Shown one piece after another: positions 7,818 to 17,500 of a stretch of DNA of 33,487 nucleotides. Numbering within the stretch: position 1 is the first letter of the stretch; each line of letters opens with the position of its first letter. A program made the translations under genes and the position numbers. Under the pieces are notes generated by a model. It made no database searches. It was not told where the DNA came from and saw only the letters and a program-made list of their open reading frames with translations. This DNA comes from Candidatus Calescibacterium sp. (lineage in GTDB: Bacteria > DRYD01). The stretch spans positions 33,698-67,184 of the forward strand of contig JANXBF010000001.1 of the NCBI GenBank assembly GCA_025057615.1, written 5' to 3'.

Positions 7818-8516
7818 TCAACTTAAAATCTTTTTCAAAGCATCCTTTATAGTAAAAGAAGAAGGGTAATCAATAATTTTTGACTTATCGACATGTTTGA
7901 CCAACTCATCGTAAGTCGAAGGACCAATAGGAATAAAACCCAAGTTTGGAAAAACCTTAAAAAATTTAAAGAAAATCTTGGTTAAAAAAGAACTCGTAAG
8001 AACAACATAATCGTAATTAACTGAACTACCAAAAATTTCTCTATTCGGGTATAATGTATATATGTGTAATTCCTGAACGTTTGGCAATCTAATTGGCTTT
8101 GCTAATGAAGATCTTAGTATTAGGCATTTGCGCCCCAGTTCATCAAGTAAGAACTCTAAAAACCTTGATTCATATTTTGGAGGAATGATTATATTTTTAT
8201 TTACTGAAAACAAAACTTCTATTTTTTCAGCAGTCCTCGGCCCAATTGCTATGATTCCTTTATCTCTAATCTTATCAATATAATACTCTTTTTTATTCTT
8301 TTTTAAATATTGATAAAACAATTCAACACCATTTTGACTTGTCCACCCAACATAATCAAAATTATCAAGTATATCTATTGCTTTTTTTAAATTCCTATAA
8401 ATCGGTCTTATTTTTGCTATTTCAATTATATCTATTGAAATTCCAAATTCCTTCTCAAGCAAATCTTTTAGAAACTTGTTATCGTCACATTTAGGACGGG
8501 TTATTAAAACTCTCAT
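7818..8516 (-). CDS. hemD: Uroporphyrinogen-III synthase
   Basis: It cyclises hydroxymethylbilane to uroporphyrinogen III in tetrapyrrole (haem, sirohaem, cobamide) synthesis. The 232 residues fit the family length. Although HemD is poorly conserved, the landmarks are present: N-terminal RVLITRP, FDYVGWTSQNGVELFYQYL at about residues 53-71, IIAIGPRTAEKIE, and the second-half pair YDYVVLTSSFLTKIFF and LGFIPIGPSTYDELVK. No other haem gene is in the window. It lies 40 bases after the unknown 384-residue gene and is the last gene of the nuoD-acyP run. Confidence 0.87.
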   Translation of the reverse strand: MRVLITRPKCDDNKFLKDLLEKEFGISIDIIEIAKIRPIYRNLKKAIDILDNFDYVGWTSQNGVELFYQYLKKNKKEYYIDKIRDKGIIAIGPRTAEKIEVLFSVNKNIIIPPKYESRFLEFLLDELGRKCLILRSSLAKPIRLPNVQELHIYTLYPNREIFGSSVNYDYVVLTSSFLTKIFFKFFKVFPNLGFIPIGPSTYDELVKHVDKSKIIDYPSSFTIKDALKKILS

Positions 8517-8556
8517 AAAAATCTAACAAATTAAAATCCAACCAATTAACATTTAA

Positions 8557-9711
8557 CTAATTCATACTTAATCCAAATTCACTAACTTTCTTCGCTCTTA
8601 AAACACTAAAAACATTATATGAAAAATCAACAATTTTTTTCCTTACCAATTCAGATAAATTATCATCAATATTTAACTTACCAAATAACAAATCAAAATT
8701 TTGCCCGATTTCATCACAATCCATAAAAAACTTATAACCTTCTATTTCTCTTTTCCACATTTTTATTTCCTCTTCAAAAGAAACCTCCAAAGAAGCTATA
8801 TCTATTGCCAAATTTATTAGAAAAGATACAATCCTTTTATCATCAACCATTCTTGATATTTTATACAAACAATTAGCACAATAACCATAGTTTTTTTCTT
8901 GCCAATTTTCAACAGAAGCCAACAAATAAATAGCAATGGAAAGAGGATAGTTTCTAACTAATCTGAAATATCTGCTTATATTTTCATAAGTCGAGATTAG
9001 AAAAGTCTTTCTCCAATCCATAAACATCTCAGAATTTTTATGAAGATGTATTACAAGTTTAATAAGTAACTCCTCTATAAAATCTTGAATAAATTTATCA
9101 CCCTTGCTCTTTATGCCAAAATCAATAATATCAGAAATGGTTTCTGTAATATTTTTCATAGTAGAATTATAAGCTTTTACTAATATCATTTCCATAATCT
9201 CTTCTTTCTTTATTTCATTAGAATTGTTACTCAGTATTTTCACTAACTTTAAAAAATTGTGTAAAGACATAGAAGAATAAAGAGATAATAAACTTTCATA
9301 ATCAAATTTTGGTAAAATAGCATTTATAGAATCAAGTCTGCTCTTAATTAAGGAATAATGATCCTCATCCAACCTATCCTTCAATTTCAACAAAAAATCT
9401 ATCTTATTGAACGGATTATTGAGAAGCATCTCTATGGATTCTTCCTTGTTAAACCTTATTCTTGAAACTATCTCTTCAATCCTTGATAGGATAAAAAAAT
9501 ATTTATCAAAAACCTTTTCATCCTGATTCAAATATACAAGAATATTATAAAAAAGATTATAGTAAGAATAAAAAGATATCCATAGATAACCACTTTCTAA
9601 ATTTTTATCTATAAGAGAGCATATTTCATAAAAGAGAGAGTCAAATTCTTCCGCGTTTTGAACTTTTATCGCGTTTATCTTATGATATATCAGGGGTAGA
9701 TTATTTGTCAT
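8557..9711 (-). CDS. Alpha-helical protein of unknown function
   Basis: This 384-residue protein is predicted to be almost wholly helical, without a signal peptide or transmembrane segments. The helix spacing (for example LSIAIYLLASVENWQEKNYGY) suggests an HEAT/TPR-like solenoid. A single CANC motif near residue 280 is the only recognisable short motif, and there is no catalytic signature. Its ATG overlaps the acylphosphatase stop by 4 bases, so it is translated with acyP, and it precedes hemD. I do not recognise the family. Confidence 0.7.
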   Translation of the reverse strand: MTNNLPLIYHKINAIKVQNAEEFDSLFYEICSLIDKNLESGYLWISFYSYYNLFYNILVYLNQDEKVFDKYFFILSRIEEIVSRIRFNKEESIEMLLNNPFNKIDFLLKLKDRLDEDHYSLIKSRLDSINAILPKFDYESLLSLYSSMSLHNFLKLVKILSNNSNEIKKEEIMEMILVKAYNSTMKNITETISDIIDFGIKSKGDKFIQDFIEELLIKLVIHLHKNSEMFMDWRKTFLISTYENISRYFRLVRNYPLSIAIYLLASVENWQEKNYGYCANCLYKISRMVDDKRIVSFLINLAIDIASLEVSFEEEIKMWKREIEGYKFFMDCDEIGQNFDLLFGKLNIDDNLSELVRKKIVDFSYNVFSVLRAKKVSEFGLSMN

Positions 9712-9977
9712 AAAATTTCAAATTTTCCCTCCCATTGGGTAGAAAAATTTGTCTCATTAACAGAAATCGATTTTACCAATCCAGGAGAATCATTTTTTAT
9801 TATATAAATTAGCTTATCCAAATTTTCTTTCTCACCAATTAACAAGGCTTCAACTTTACCATTACTTAAGTTTTTAGCATAACCACTAACATTCAATTTA
9901 AGAGCATTTCTTTTGATAAAATATCTCATTCCAACTCCCTGAACCTTACCGTCTATAAGCAATAAAACGGCCCTCAT
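9708..9977 (-). CDS. acyP: Acylphosphatase
   Basis: This small enzyme hydrolyses carboxyl-phosphate bonds, as in acetyl phosphate or 1,3-bisphosphoglycerate. The 89 residues contain the signature GKVQGVGMRYF, with catalytic Arg18, and GYAKNLSNG, with catalytic Asn36. The usual beta-alpha-beta-beta-alpha-beta length is kept. The start overlaps the nuoD stop by 4 bases, and the stop overlaps the next gene by 4. The association with nuoD is probably positional. Confidence 0.93.
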   Translation of the reverse strand: MRAVLLLIDGKVQGVGMRYFIKRNALKLNVSGYAKNLSNGKVEALLIGEKENLDKLIYIIKNDSPGLVKSISVNETNFSTQWEGKFEIL

Positions 9978-11152
9978 CTGTCTATCTCTCCCAAAACTAT
10001 ATCCAAAGTTCCAAGAGTAACAATCATATCCTGTATGAGCTGACCTTTCGAGATTTCAGGTAAAAGAGAAAGATTAGAAAAAGCACCACTTCTATACTTC
10101 ACTCTGTATGGCTTATCAAAACCATCAGAAACAACATATACTCCATACTCACCTCTTGGAGCCTCTGTTTTAACATACACTTGCCCAGCAGGAATATTTA
10201 TCTTCCAACCAATTCTCATATCTATATGTAGTTGGTTTTTAACAAACGGATCCTCAAGAATCTTGACTACTTGCTCCAATATTTTTATTGTCTCTTCGAT
10301 TTCTTTCATTCTTATTAAATATCTCGCCATATTATCGGAAGCTGTTTCAACAGGAACTTCAAAATCAATCTCATCATACAGTAAATAAGGCTCACTCCTT
10401 CTAAGATCCCACCTCACACCTGCTGCTCTTAAAACAGGTCCTGAGGCGCCATAACTAAGAGCCAAATCCTGAGGTATGTATCCAACATCCTCCATCCTAC
10501 TTATAAATATGGGATTTTCAGTCAATATGCCATGCAAATCCGGTAACTTTTTTTTCAATAAAATTAAAAAATCTCTGACATCATTTAGAGTACTATCAGC
10601 TATATCGTAGGCAACTCCGGATGGTCTAATATAGTGTAGAGTTAACCTGGCTCCAACCAATTTTTCAAAAATAGCCAAAATATTTTCTCTCAATTCAAAA
10701 GCCCATAAGAAAGGAGTCACAGCACCCGCATCAAGAGCAATCAATCCATACCATAGAAGATGACTTGCAAGTCTATTTAATTCAACCGCCAATGTCCTGA
10801 GAGCCTGTGCTTTCCTTGACGGAACGATTCCCAAAAGCTCATCAACCGCTAAACAAATAGGCAAATTCATATTCATGGCCGATATATAGTCCTGCCTATC
10901 AGTTATATGAACACCCTGTACATAAGTCAAACTCTCAGCTATCCTTTCCATACTCCTATGAAGATATCCTATAACAGGTTTTAGTTCCAAAATTACCTCT
11001 CCGTCAAGTTTAACCAAAAGCTGAAGTATACCATGGGTAGAAGGATGTTGAGGTCCCATTGCAATCCACATTTCTTTTATTTCTATACCATCCTCAGTTG
11101 CCAAAGTATCTTCTTTACTTATCCAAAAAGACAGGCTTTTCTCATCAACCAT
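9974..11152 (-). CDS. nuoD: NADH-quinone oxidoreductase subunit D (49-kDa, complex I)
   Basis: NuoD is the large quinone-site subunit of the complex I peripheral arm. The 392 residues carry the classic stretches MGPQHPSTHGILQLLVKLDG, GYLHRSMERIAE and VHITDRQDYISAMNMNL. The C-terminal part has GEYGVYVVSDG and ends LGTLDIVLGEIDR. The CxxC motifs that bind nickel in the related NiFe hydrogenases are absent, so this is the respiratory form. It is the first gene of its run and faces hisS, with no other nuo gene within the window. A GGGAGAG ribosome site precedes the ATG. Complex I genes are evidently split in this genome, or this is an extra copy. Confidence 0.93.
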   Translation of the reverse strand: MVDEKSLSFWISKEDTLATEDGIEIKEMWIAMGPQHPSTHGILQLLVKLDGEVILELKPVIGYLHRSMERIAESLTYVQGVHITDRQDYISAMNMNLPICLAVDELLGIVPSRKAQALRTLAVELNRLASHLLWYGLIALDAGAVTPFLWAFELRENILAIFEKLVGARLTLHYIRPSGVAYDIADSTLNDVRDFLILLKKKLPDLHGILTENPIFISRMEDVGYIPQDLALSYGASGPVLRAAGVRWDLRRSEPYLLYDEIDFEVPVETASDNMARYLIRMKEIEETIKILEQVVKILEDPFVKNQLHIDMRIGWKINIPAGQVYVKTEAPRGEYGVYVVSDGFDKPYRVKYRSGAFSNLSLLPEISKGQLIQDMIVTLGTLDIVLGEIDR

Positions 11153-11268
11153 AGGCTTTCTCTCCCGTTTGATTTCTTCATTTATCTACTTCAATAAACA
11201 TTATCAATTATCCTTTTATTAAAAATCCAAAAAGGTTAAAAAAAAGATACGTAGTAATCTATTAACAT
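11153..11268. promoter_or_regulatory. Divergent intergenic region between nuoD and hisS
   Basis: These 116 AT-rich bases must hold the promoters of both divergent genes. A weak plus-strand candidate is TTGATT, 17 bases, CAATAA. No convincing consensus promoter or operator could be picked by eye, and hisS has no visible Shine-Dalgarno. Confidence 0.4.
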
Positions 11269-12549
11269 ATGATAGAAAAACCTAAAGGAACAAATGATTA
11301 TCTCTATCCAGAAAGCCAAATAAGAAAACAGGTCATAAACCAAATATCATCTTTTTTGGAAAAACTGGGTTATGAACCAATAGAAACCCCTATTTTTGAA
11401 AATGTAGAGCTTTTTAAAAGAAGTGCAGGAATATCAAGTGATATCGTTTCTAAAGAAATGTACGAATTTCTAGATAAAAAAGGAAGACAACTAGCCTTAA
11501 GACCAGAAATAACAGCACCAGTAGTAAGAGCAATAATACAAAATAATCTAATCAATCAACCAATAATAAAACTCTACTATTTTGGAAGTATATTTAGATA
11601 CGAGAAACCACAAAAAGATAGATATAGACAAGCAACACAGTTTGGTATAGAATTCTTTGGAATGGATAAATCCATAGCAGACTTCGAAACAATACTAATA
11701 GCTCACAATATATATAAAACTATATTCAACCTGGAAATAGAAATACACCTAAATAGCATAGGATGTAAAGATTGCAGACCAGAATACAGAAATAAAATAT
11801 ATAATTATTTCACAAATTTTAAAGATATGCTATGTTCAGACTGTCAAAGAAGATTGGAAGAAAACCCTCTAAGAATTCTTGACTGCAAAAATGAAACCTG
11901 TAAAGAAATATCTCAAAAATCACCCAAATCATCAGAATATCTCTGCCAAAATTGTAAAGAACACTTTACTAAGCTACTAGAAATCCTAAAAAATCAAAAT
12001 ATACCAATAGTACAAAACCCTCTGCTAGTTAGAGGTCTGGATTACTATAATAGAACAGTTTTCGAAGTAAAACATAACAATACTGACTTAGCAGGAGGAG
12101 GAAGATATGACTACTTAGTAAATCAAATAAGCCAAGGTAAATACGATATTCCAGCAGTGGGGTTCGCAGGAGGATTAGAAAGACTAACAAACCTGCTAAA
12201 AGAAAAAAAATACACAAACAAACTATTAGAAGAAAAACTGAAAATAAATATCGTATCACTTTCCGAAAAAGCAGATAACATAATGTCCAACATATATTCA
12301 AAAATAATAGATAAAATAATCAAAAAGAATAAAAATATAGAAATACACCTAACAAAGTTTGATAACTTATCAAAAGCTTTAAAAACTGCAAATAAATTGA
12401 AAATAAACTACTTCATATTCATAGGTGAAGAAGAATTAAAAAATGATGAAATAACAATCAAAAATATGGAAACGGGAAAACAAGAAAAAATAAGTATAGA
12501 AAATACAATTTCAAAAATATTGCAAATAATAGAAAATAATCTAGAATAA
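11269..12549 (+). CDS. hisS: Histidyl-tRNA synthetase
   Basis: It charges tRNA-His. The 426 residues show class II motif 1 (KPKGTNDYLYPES...), ALRPEITAPVVRA, and motif 2 (YYFGSIFRYEKPQKDRYRQ). The histidine-specific RGLDYYNRTVFEV, GGGRYDYLV and motif 3 (GFAGGLERL) follow, then a C-terminal anticodon-binding domain. Between motifs 2 and 3 lies an insertion with paired cysteines (GCKDCRP, LCSDCQRRLEENPLRILDCK, LCQNC), likely a zinc site, as seen in many Firmicute-type HisS. It is a lone plus-strand gene between two minus-strand runs. Confidence 0.96.
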   Translation: MIEKPKGTNDYLYPESQIRKQVINQISSFLEKLGYEPIETPIFENVELFKRSAGISSDIVSKEMYEFLDKKGRQLALRPEITAPVVRAIIQNNLINQPIIKLYYFGSIFRYEKPQKDRYRQATQFGIEFFGMDKSIADFETILIAHNIYKTIFNLEIEIHLNSIGCKDCRPEYRNKIYNYFTNFKDMLCSDCQRRLEENPLRILDCKNETCKEISQKSPKSSEYLCQNCKEHFTKLLEILKNQNIPIVQNPLLVRGLDYYNRTVFEVKHNNTDLAGGGRYDYLVNQISQGKYDIPAVGFAGGLERLTNLLKEKKYTNKLLEEKLKINIVSLSEKADNIMSNIYSKIIDKIIKKNKNIEIHLTKFDNLSKALKTANKLKINYFIFIGEEELKNDEITIKNMETGKQEKISIENTISKILQIIENNLE

Positions 12550-12611
12550 TGAAATTTACAAATTCAATCAAACTATCATTTTGTCATTTGAGAAAACATT
12601 TTTTAATTATC

Positions 12612-13907
12612 TCAAACCTTCAAAGTACTCAAGGTATTGTTCAGATATTTTAGTTGCTCTATTAACTTTGTAACTCTTTTCTCTATTTCATCTTCCGGTA
12701 TTTTGGTTGGATTATTTTCATCAAAATCATATAAACTAAGCTCTATAATTTCGGTATAGACTTGCATAATATCCCTAGAAATATCACTCTTACCTATGAA
12801 ATTCAGTTTATCTATAGAATCCCTAAGATTATTCTCGTTCATTAGTTTGTTTATTTTTTGGACCATATACTGTCCAACTACAACAAGATTTACAAAAATA
12901 TTACTATACTTCTTCATCTTTAAATCTCTATTTATCTCCTCTATTTTACTGTTAAAATTAATTTTAGAATAATCTATTGGATTAATCTTTTCTATTATTT
13001 TCTCAGATGGAGAAGAAAATTTATCAACAGTAATAAACAAATCTTGGGTTTCTTGTTTTTCAACAGTCTGAGTTGAAGTATTGAGTATTTTATATAACCA
13101 GTATAAACCTACACCAACAATTGTAATAACAATAATGGAAGCCAGTAAAATAAGAGCAACGTTAATCCAATTAAACTCACTTGGCTCAGAAGTTGGAGGG
13201 TTTATAGTTGGGGAAGTTGTAGGATTGGTAGTGGTAGGATTATATGGAGGGTAAGTTGTATGGGGTTGTTGATACGGCTGAGGCTGAGGCTGTTGATAAG
13301 GTTGTGGTTGTGGCTGAGGTTGTTGATACGGCTGAGGCTGAGGCTGTTGATAAGGTTGCGGTTGTGGCTGAGGTTGTTGATACGGCTGTGGCTGAGGCTG
13401 CTGATGCGGCTGCGGTTGCGGCTGAGTAACATAACTAGAGATGACTTTTATTGTTATAGATTTAGAATTATCCATAGGAGCAAATTTACTCACTTTCTGG
13501 TTATTATCATCAATACTATACATCAATCCTATGTCCTTAAGAACAAAGTCTCCTTCTTGCCTGGCTTGCAAAACAAAAGTATAAGTTAAATCCATTATAT
13601 CATAATTGTTAGTCTGGGTTATTTTTCTGTCTATAGATCTGGAAATAACATTGAAATTGCTCAAGAATTCTTCTATCTTAAGTAATTTAAAATTATCCTC
13701 AACATACCAAGTGGTATTAGAAGGGCTCTTAAAATTGATATGTATAGTCAGGTAAAAATTTTCACCGAGTCCAACTATATTTTTAGAAGCTTGTGGAGAT
13801 ATCTCAACTATATTACCATAATTATCTGTAAAAGAAGTTAGAAAAAAATAAAGAGATACCAACAATAATAGCCAAAAATTATTCATTTTATTCTTGAAAC
13901 TCATCAT
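12612..13907 (-). CDS. BatD-like secreted/membrane protein with a Pro-Gln repeat linker
   Basis: The order along the 431 residues is: signal peptide or anchor (10-26), and a beta-rich BatD-like domain (about 33-158; VGLGENFYLTIHINF and YTFVLQARQEGDFVL fit the family). A PQPQPYQQ repeat linker (161-215) and a Pro/Thr-rich stretch (217-243) follow. Then come one transmembrane helix (about 248-273) and a cytoplasmic helical domain (about 300-431). BatD proteins normally sit with BatA/BatB and a MoxR ATPase; none is present here. The AAGGAGG overlaps the tmk stop and is close to two consecutive ATGs (13907 and 13904); the second has the better spacing. The BatD assignment is moderate. Confidence 0.68.
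   Translation of the reverse strand: MMSFKNKMNNFWLLLLVSLYFFLTSFTDNYGNIVEISPQASKNIVGLGENFYLTIHINFKSPSNTTWYVEDNFKLLKIEEFLSNFNVISRSIDRKITQTNNYDIMDLTYTFVLQARQEGDFVLKDIGLMYSIDDNNQKVSKFAPMDNSKSITIKVISSYVTQPQPQPHQQPQPQPYQQPQPQPQPYQQPQPQPYQQPQPQPQPYQQPQPQPYQQPHTTYPPYNPTTTNPTTSPTINPPTSEPSEFNWINVALILLASIIVITIVGVGLYWLYKILNTSTQTVEKQETQDLFITVDKFSSPSEKIIEKINPIDYSKINFNSKIEEINRDLKMKKYSNIFVNLVVVGQYMVQKINKLMNENNLRDSIDKLNFIGKSDISRDIMQVYTEIIELSLYDFDENNPTKIPEDEIEKRVTKLIEQLKYLNNTLSTLKV
13264..13425. repeat. Three exact-length tandem copies of a 54-bp unit
   Basis: Units at 13264-13317, 13318-13371 and 13372-13425 are almost identical. The plus strand of each begins GGTTGTTGATACGGCTG. Each encodes 18 residues of the Pro-Gln-Tyr linker in the BatD-like protein. 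The GC-rich units stand out from the AT-rich surroundings. Confidence 0.9.
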
Positions 13908-13915
13908 TTACCTCC

Positions 13916-14542
13916 TTAATAGCTTTCCAACCTACATCTCAATATTTTCCTACATACTATATCAAACATATTTTGTACTACATCCTCTTCAGTTAAACAA
14001 GAAGTATTAAAAAAATAAAAAATCCTGTTAGAAAATATGATTGGTAGAATTTTGTATAGACTTTGGATATAATCAAGTTGCAATCTATCAAACAATTTAG
14101 AATTATTCTTTTTTTTTATTCTCTTTTTTATATCTTCAAAATCAGCCTCAAGAATAAAGGTAATATCAGGCCAAAGATAACTATTATTCTCAAATACTAT
14201 TTGTCCATGAAAATATATCAAGCTGTCAAAATCTATTACTCTTTGAAACAACGCTTGATAAACAAAAGTACTATCAATATACCTGTCCATTATAACTATC
14301 TTATTTTGCCCATTATCAATAAGTTTAATCAGCTTTTTCCTAGCAATCAAAAACAAGAGAAATAAATATTTTGAATCATTAATATTTGTATTATATATTT
14401 CATCTTTAAAAAACATTGGTTCATGATATTTCTCAATATTCAAATATGGAAATTCATTAACCATTTTATGATAGAGAAGATCAGCTATTGTAGATTTACC
14501 CGTTCCGTCTGCACCTTCAATAGAAATTATACTAAAACCCAT
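13916..14542 (-). CDS. tmk: Thymidylate kinase
   Basis: It phosphorylates dTMP to dTDP. The 208 residues have the P-loop GADGTGKST (10-18), the EP pair at 41-42 in the dTMP-binding region, and DRYIDSTFVYQ (86-96), which is the thymidylate kinase signature. The usual REPGGT motif is reduced to HEPMFF, so the sequence is divergent. A different deoxynucleoside monophosphate kinase is a less likely alternative. The stop codon overlaps the ribosome-binding site of the BatD-like gene. Confidence 0.83.
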   Translation of the reverse strand: MGFSIISIEGADGTGKSTIADLLYHKMVNEFPYLNIEKYHEPMFFKDEIYNTNINDSKYLFLLFLIARKKLIKLIDNGQNKIVIMDRYIDSTFVYQALFQRVIDFDSLIYFHGQIVFENNSYLWPDITFILEADFEDIKKRIKKKNNSKLFDRLQLDYIQSLYKILPIIFSNRIFYFFNTSCLTEEDVVQNMFDIVCRKILRCRLESY

Positions 14543-14594
14543 TTCTTATATTCTTGGACAGAAAAAATATATATCCCTTTCAGAATTATTAGGT

Positions 14595-17500
14595 TCAAAT
14601 TGTTACATTTAGTATATTTTGAGTTTCATTGAATAGTTCCTGAATAACAGAAATAGGGTCTTTTTTGTTTTGTTCAACTTCATCTATTTTTTTTAGTAAC
14701 TCTTTTGTTCTTTGTTCGTTTACAAATTCAGAGTAATTTTTGGTTAAAATATCATCTACCATAATTCCTTTCTTAGTGGGTATCAATCTGTTGAATTTTT
14801 CAATGGCATATCCTCTGGTAAAAAGTTTCTGAATTGTGAAGGCGTAAGTAGATGGTCTTCCGATCTCTTTTTCTTTCATCATTTTTATTATCTCAGATTG
14901 TGAATATAACATTGTTGTAGGTTTCTTCAAATTTCTAACCTTAACATTGTATTTTCCTTCTACAAGTCTTTCCGTTTTGTAAGCCAAATAAGGAAATATA
15001 TCAAAAGCTAAACCAGAAGTATCAATGATCCTTTCCTGTTCAAGCTCAGAAACTTTGTCACCTTGTTTGAGAACGAACTTATACTTAGCAATCTTAACAT
15101 AATTATCTTTTGTAAAACATGCTAAAAATCTTCTGTAAATCATTTCATACATTCTCACATCATAACTTGAAAGTTTATCCTGATAGGCTATTTTAATGTC
15201 ATCAGGTTCCAAAGGTCTGGTCACTCTAATAGCCTCATGTGCATGTTGTTCTCCAAACACTCTATATACAAATTCCAGGCCTTTTTTACTATAAATCTCT
15301 TTTGCCACGTTTATTCCTTGATCAGAAATGTAGTAACTATCAGTTCTATGATAAGTTATCAATCCGTTCTCAAATAACCTTTGAAGTATTTGCATGGCTT
15401 CTTGAGAACTAATCTTTAATACATTGTTGGCAAACATTAAAATATCAGAAGTATTAAAAGGAAAAACAGCTATCTTCTTTTCGTACTCATCTATCACTTT
15501 TATTTCTAATTCAGCTTCTCCTTTTATATCAGAGTCAATAAATTGGACTTTAAAATCATCAACTATTGCAAATCTTCTTTTATCATTATACTCTCTATAT
15601 TTTTGTACTATCCAATGTAGAACTGGGCTCTGGACCCTACCAGCAGAAATATTGTGGTCATCCATCTTATCCTTCAGTATTTTACTTAAGGCAAATCCTA
15701 TCCAACGATCTTCTATTCTCCTTATAAGTTGAGCATCAACCAAATTCCTTCTTATTTGTATGGGATTATACAAAGCATTGACAACAGCTTTCTTTGTTAT
15801 CTCATTAAACACAACTCTCTTATAATCCTTTGGCTTGATAAGATTAACAATATCAAAAGAAATTCTTTCTCCCTCACTATCGGGATCAGTAGCAAGTATA
15901 ACACCATCAACCATAAAACTTAGTGTCTTAAGGCTATTTAGATTATCTGTATTATCCACTATAGATGTGGAAGAACAATATATACAAACAGAAGAAATAG
16001 AAGCAAAACTTCTATTACAATCCTTACATCTCCTTATAAAACAGTATAAAGTCTTTACCTCTTTAATATCACCATTCCGTTTGACAATAACATTGTATAT
16101 ATTGTTTTCTTTTTCTATCTGATCAACAGACAACTCAACAACATGTCCCAGAGAAGGAATTATGAGAAGAACTCCAATGGGACTCAACGTTTCAAAAGCT
16201 TGCAGGTTACCTATCTTTATTATACCAGGATTACCAAACATCTGAGCTATCTGTCTAGCTTTAGTAGGACTCTCAACTATCATTAAATACGTTTTAAAAT
16301 CTAAATTGTTATCATAATTGTTATTACTATCTTTCTTTCTACTTAAATCTATATCTTCTCTTGATTTAATAGGATCAAAATCATCAATCTTTATGATTTC
16401 AAAATTATTGAAGTAAGCACTTTTAGACAATGGTTCAAAAAATATTTGATCATCAAATATGAAACTGACACCTTTAGTTATACCATAGGGCGTTATTCTG
16501 GAGCACCTACCAGAAGCCTGAAGATAAGTCTTTATATCCAAAGAATACAAATTACTGTCTTTAATAACAAACATAGAGATAACCTGTGGCTGAACCAAAG
16601 TATCAACCAACTGCTTTATCCTATCCAACGAAACCATCCTTTTCTTAAAAAATATATTCGATAACAATTTTTGTATGGGATACAAATTTCTGTAGTTGTC
16701 CAGATTTTTGAGATCTATCCTCCTTTTAGGAATACCCCAAAAAACAACATATCTAATTTTATAAGGTAAATCCAATCCCCTGACAAGTATGCTGTAAGGC
16801 GAAGAAATACCTATAAGATAACTAATATCCTCATCCTTTATTTGTATCTCTTCATCACTATCATCCAAAAACTCTTCATCATTATCAGAAAATTCTATTT
16901 CTTCATCAATATATGTATCAACAAGATCATCTATTTTTTTTATATTCTTAGAGTTTATAAATTTACTATTTGGTATTTCTTTTTCAAGCACCTGGGCTTC
17001 CTCTTGGGATTGGACAAAAATTATAGCTCCGGGACCCATTAATTGCAAGATCTCTTTCAATTTTCCTAAGTCTTTAGAACCCACAAAAACATCATCTATA
17101 TTTCTAACAAAGTTAATTGAACTACCTATATCAAAATTAAGCAATTTCCTAAAAAGAATACTGTTAATCCCCCTTCTAAGAGTTGCGGAAGATATAACTA
17201 AAACCCCAATGTTAGCTTTAAGAGCCTCAATTTTTTCCAAAAGTAAAGGTGGAGTTTCGAAAGATGGAGTCTTAGCCAAATCAATAATTTCATCATCAAA
17301 CCCCAATAATTTGAGTATTCGCACTGTATTCTTTGAACCTTTTGAAACACTATCTAAATCATCAACAAAAATGTAATCATATTTGCAAGAATTAATTAGA
17401 TCAAATCTGCGAGATAAAAACTGGTTAGTTACAGCAACAAACTTATGTCTCTCATTATATAACCTACTTATCTTCTCCTCCTTAATGGACTTATTCTCAT

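Noticed and set aside
9974-11152. NiFe-hydrogenase large subunit instead of NuoD
   Set aside because: Both nickel-binding CxxC motifs are absent, while complex I-specific stretches are intact.
12587-12616. TTTGAGA/TCTCAAA inverted repeat between hisS and the BatD-like gene as a terminator
   Set aside because: The stem is only seven mostly A-T pairs with a 16-base loop and no proper T-run, so it is not distinguishable from chance.
13264-13425. Regular repeats considered as a CRISPR array
   Set aside because: The units are contiguous without spacers, lie in frame inside a gene, and have no neighbouring cas genes.
13244-13589. Two plus-strand open frames rich in Val-Ala-Glu or Leu-Arg repeats
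   Set aside because: They are antisense shadows of the GC-rich 54-bp repeats that encode the Pro-Gln linker of the BatD-like protein on the minus strand.
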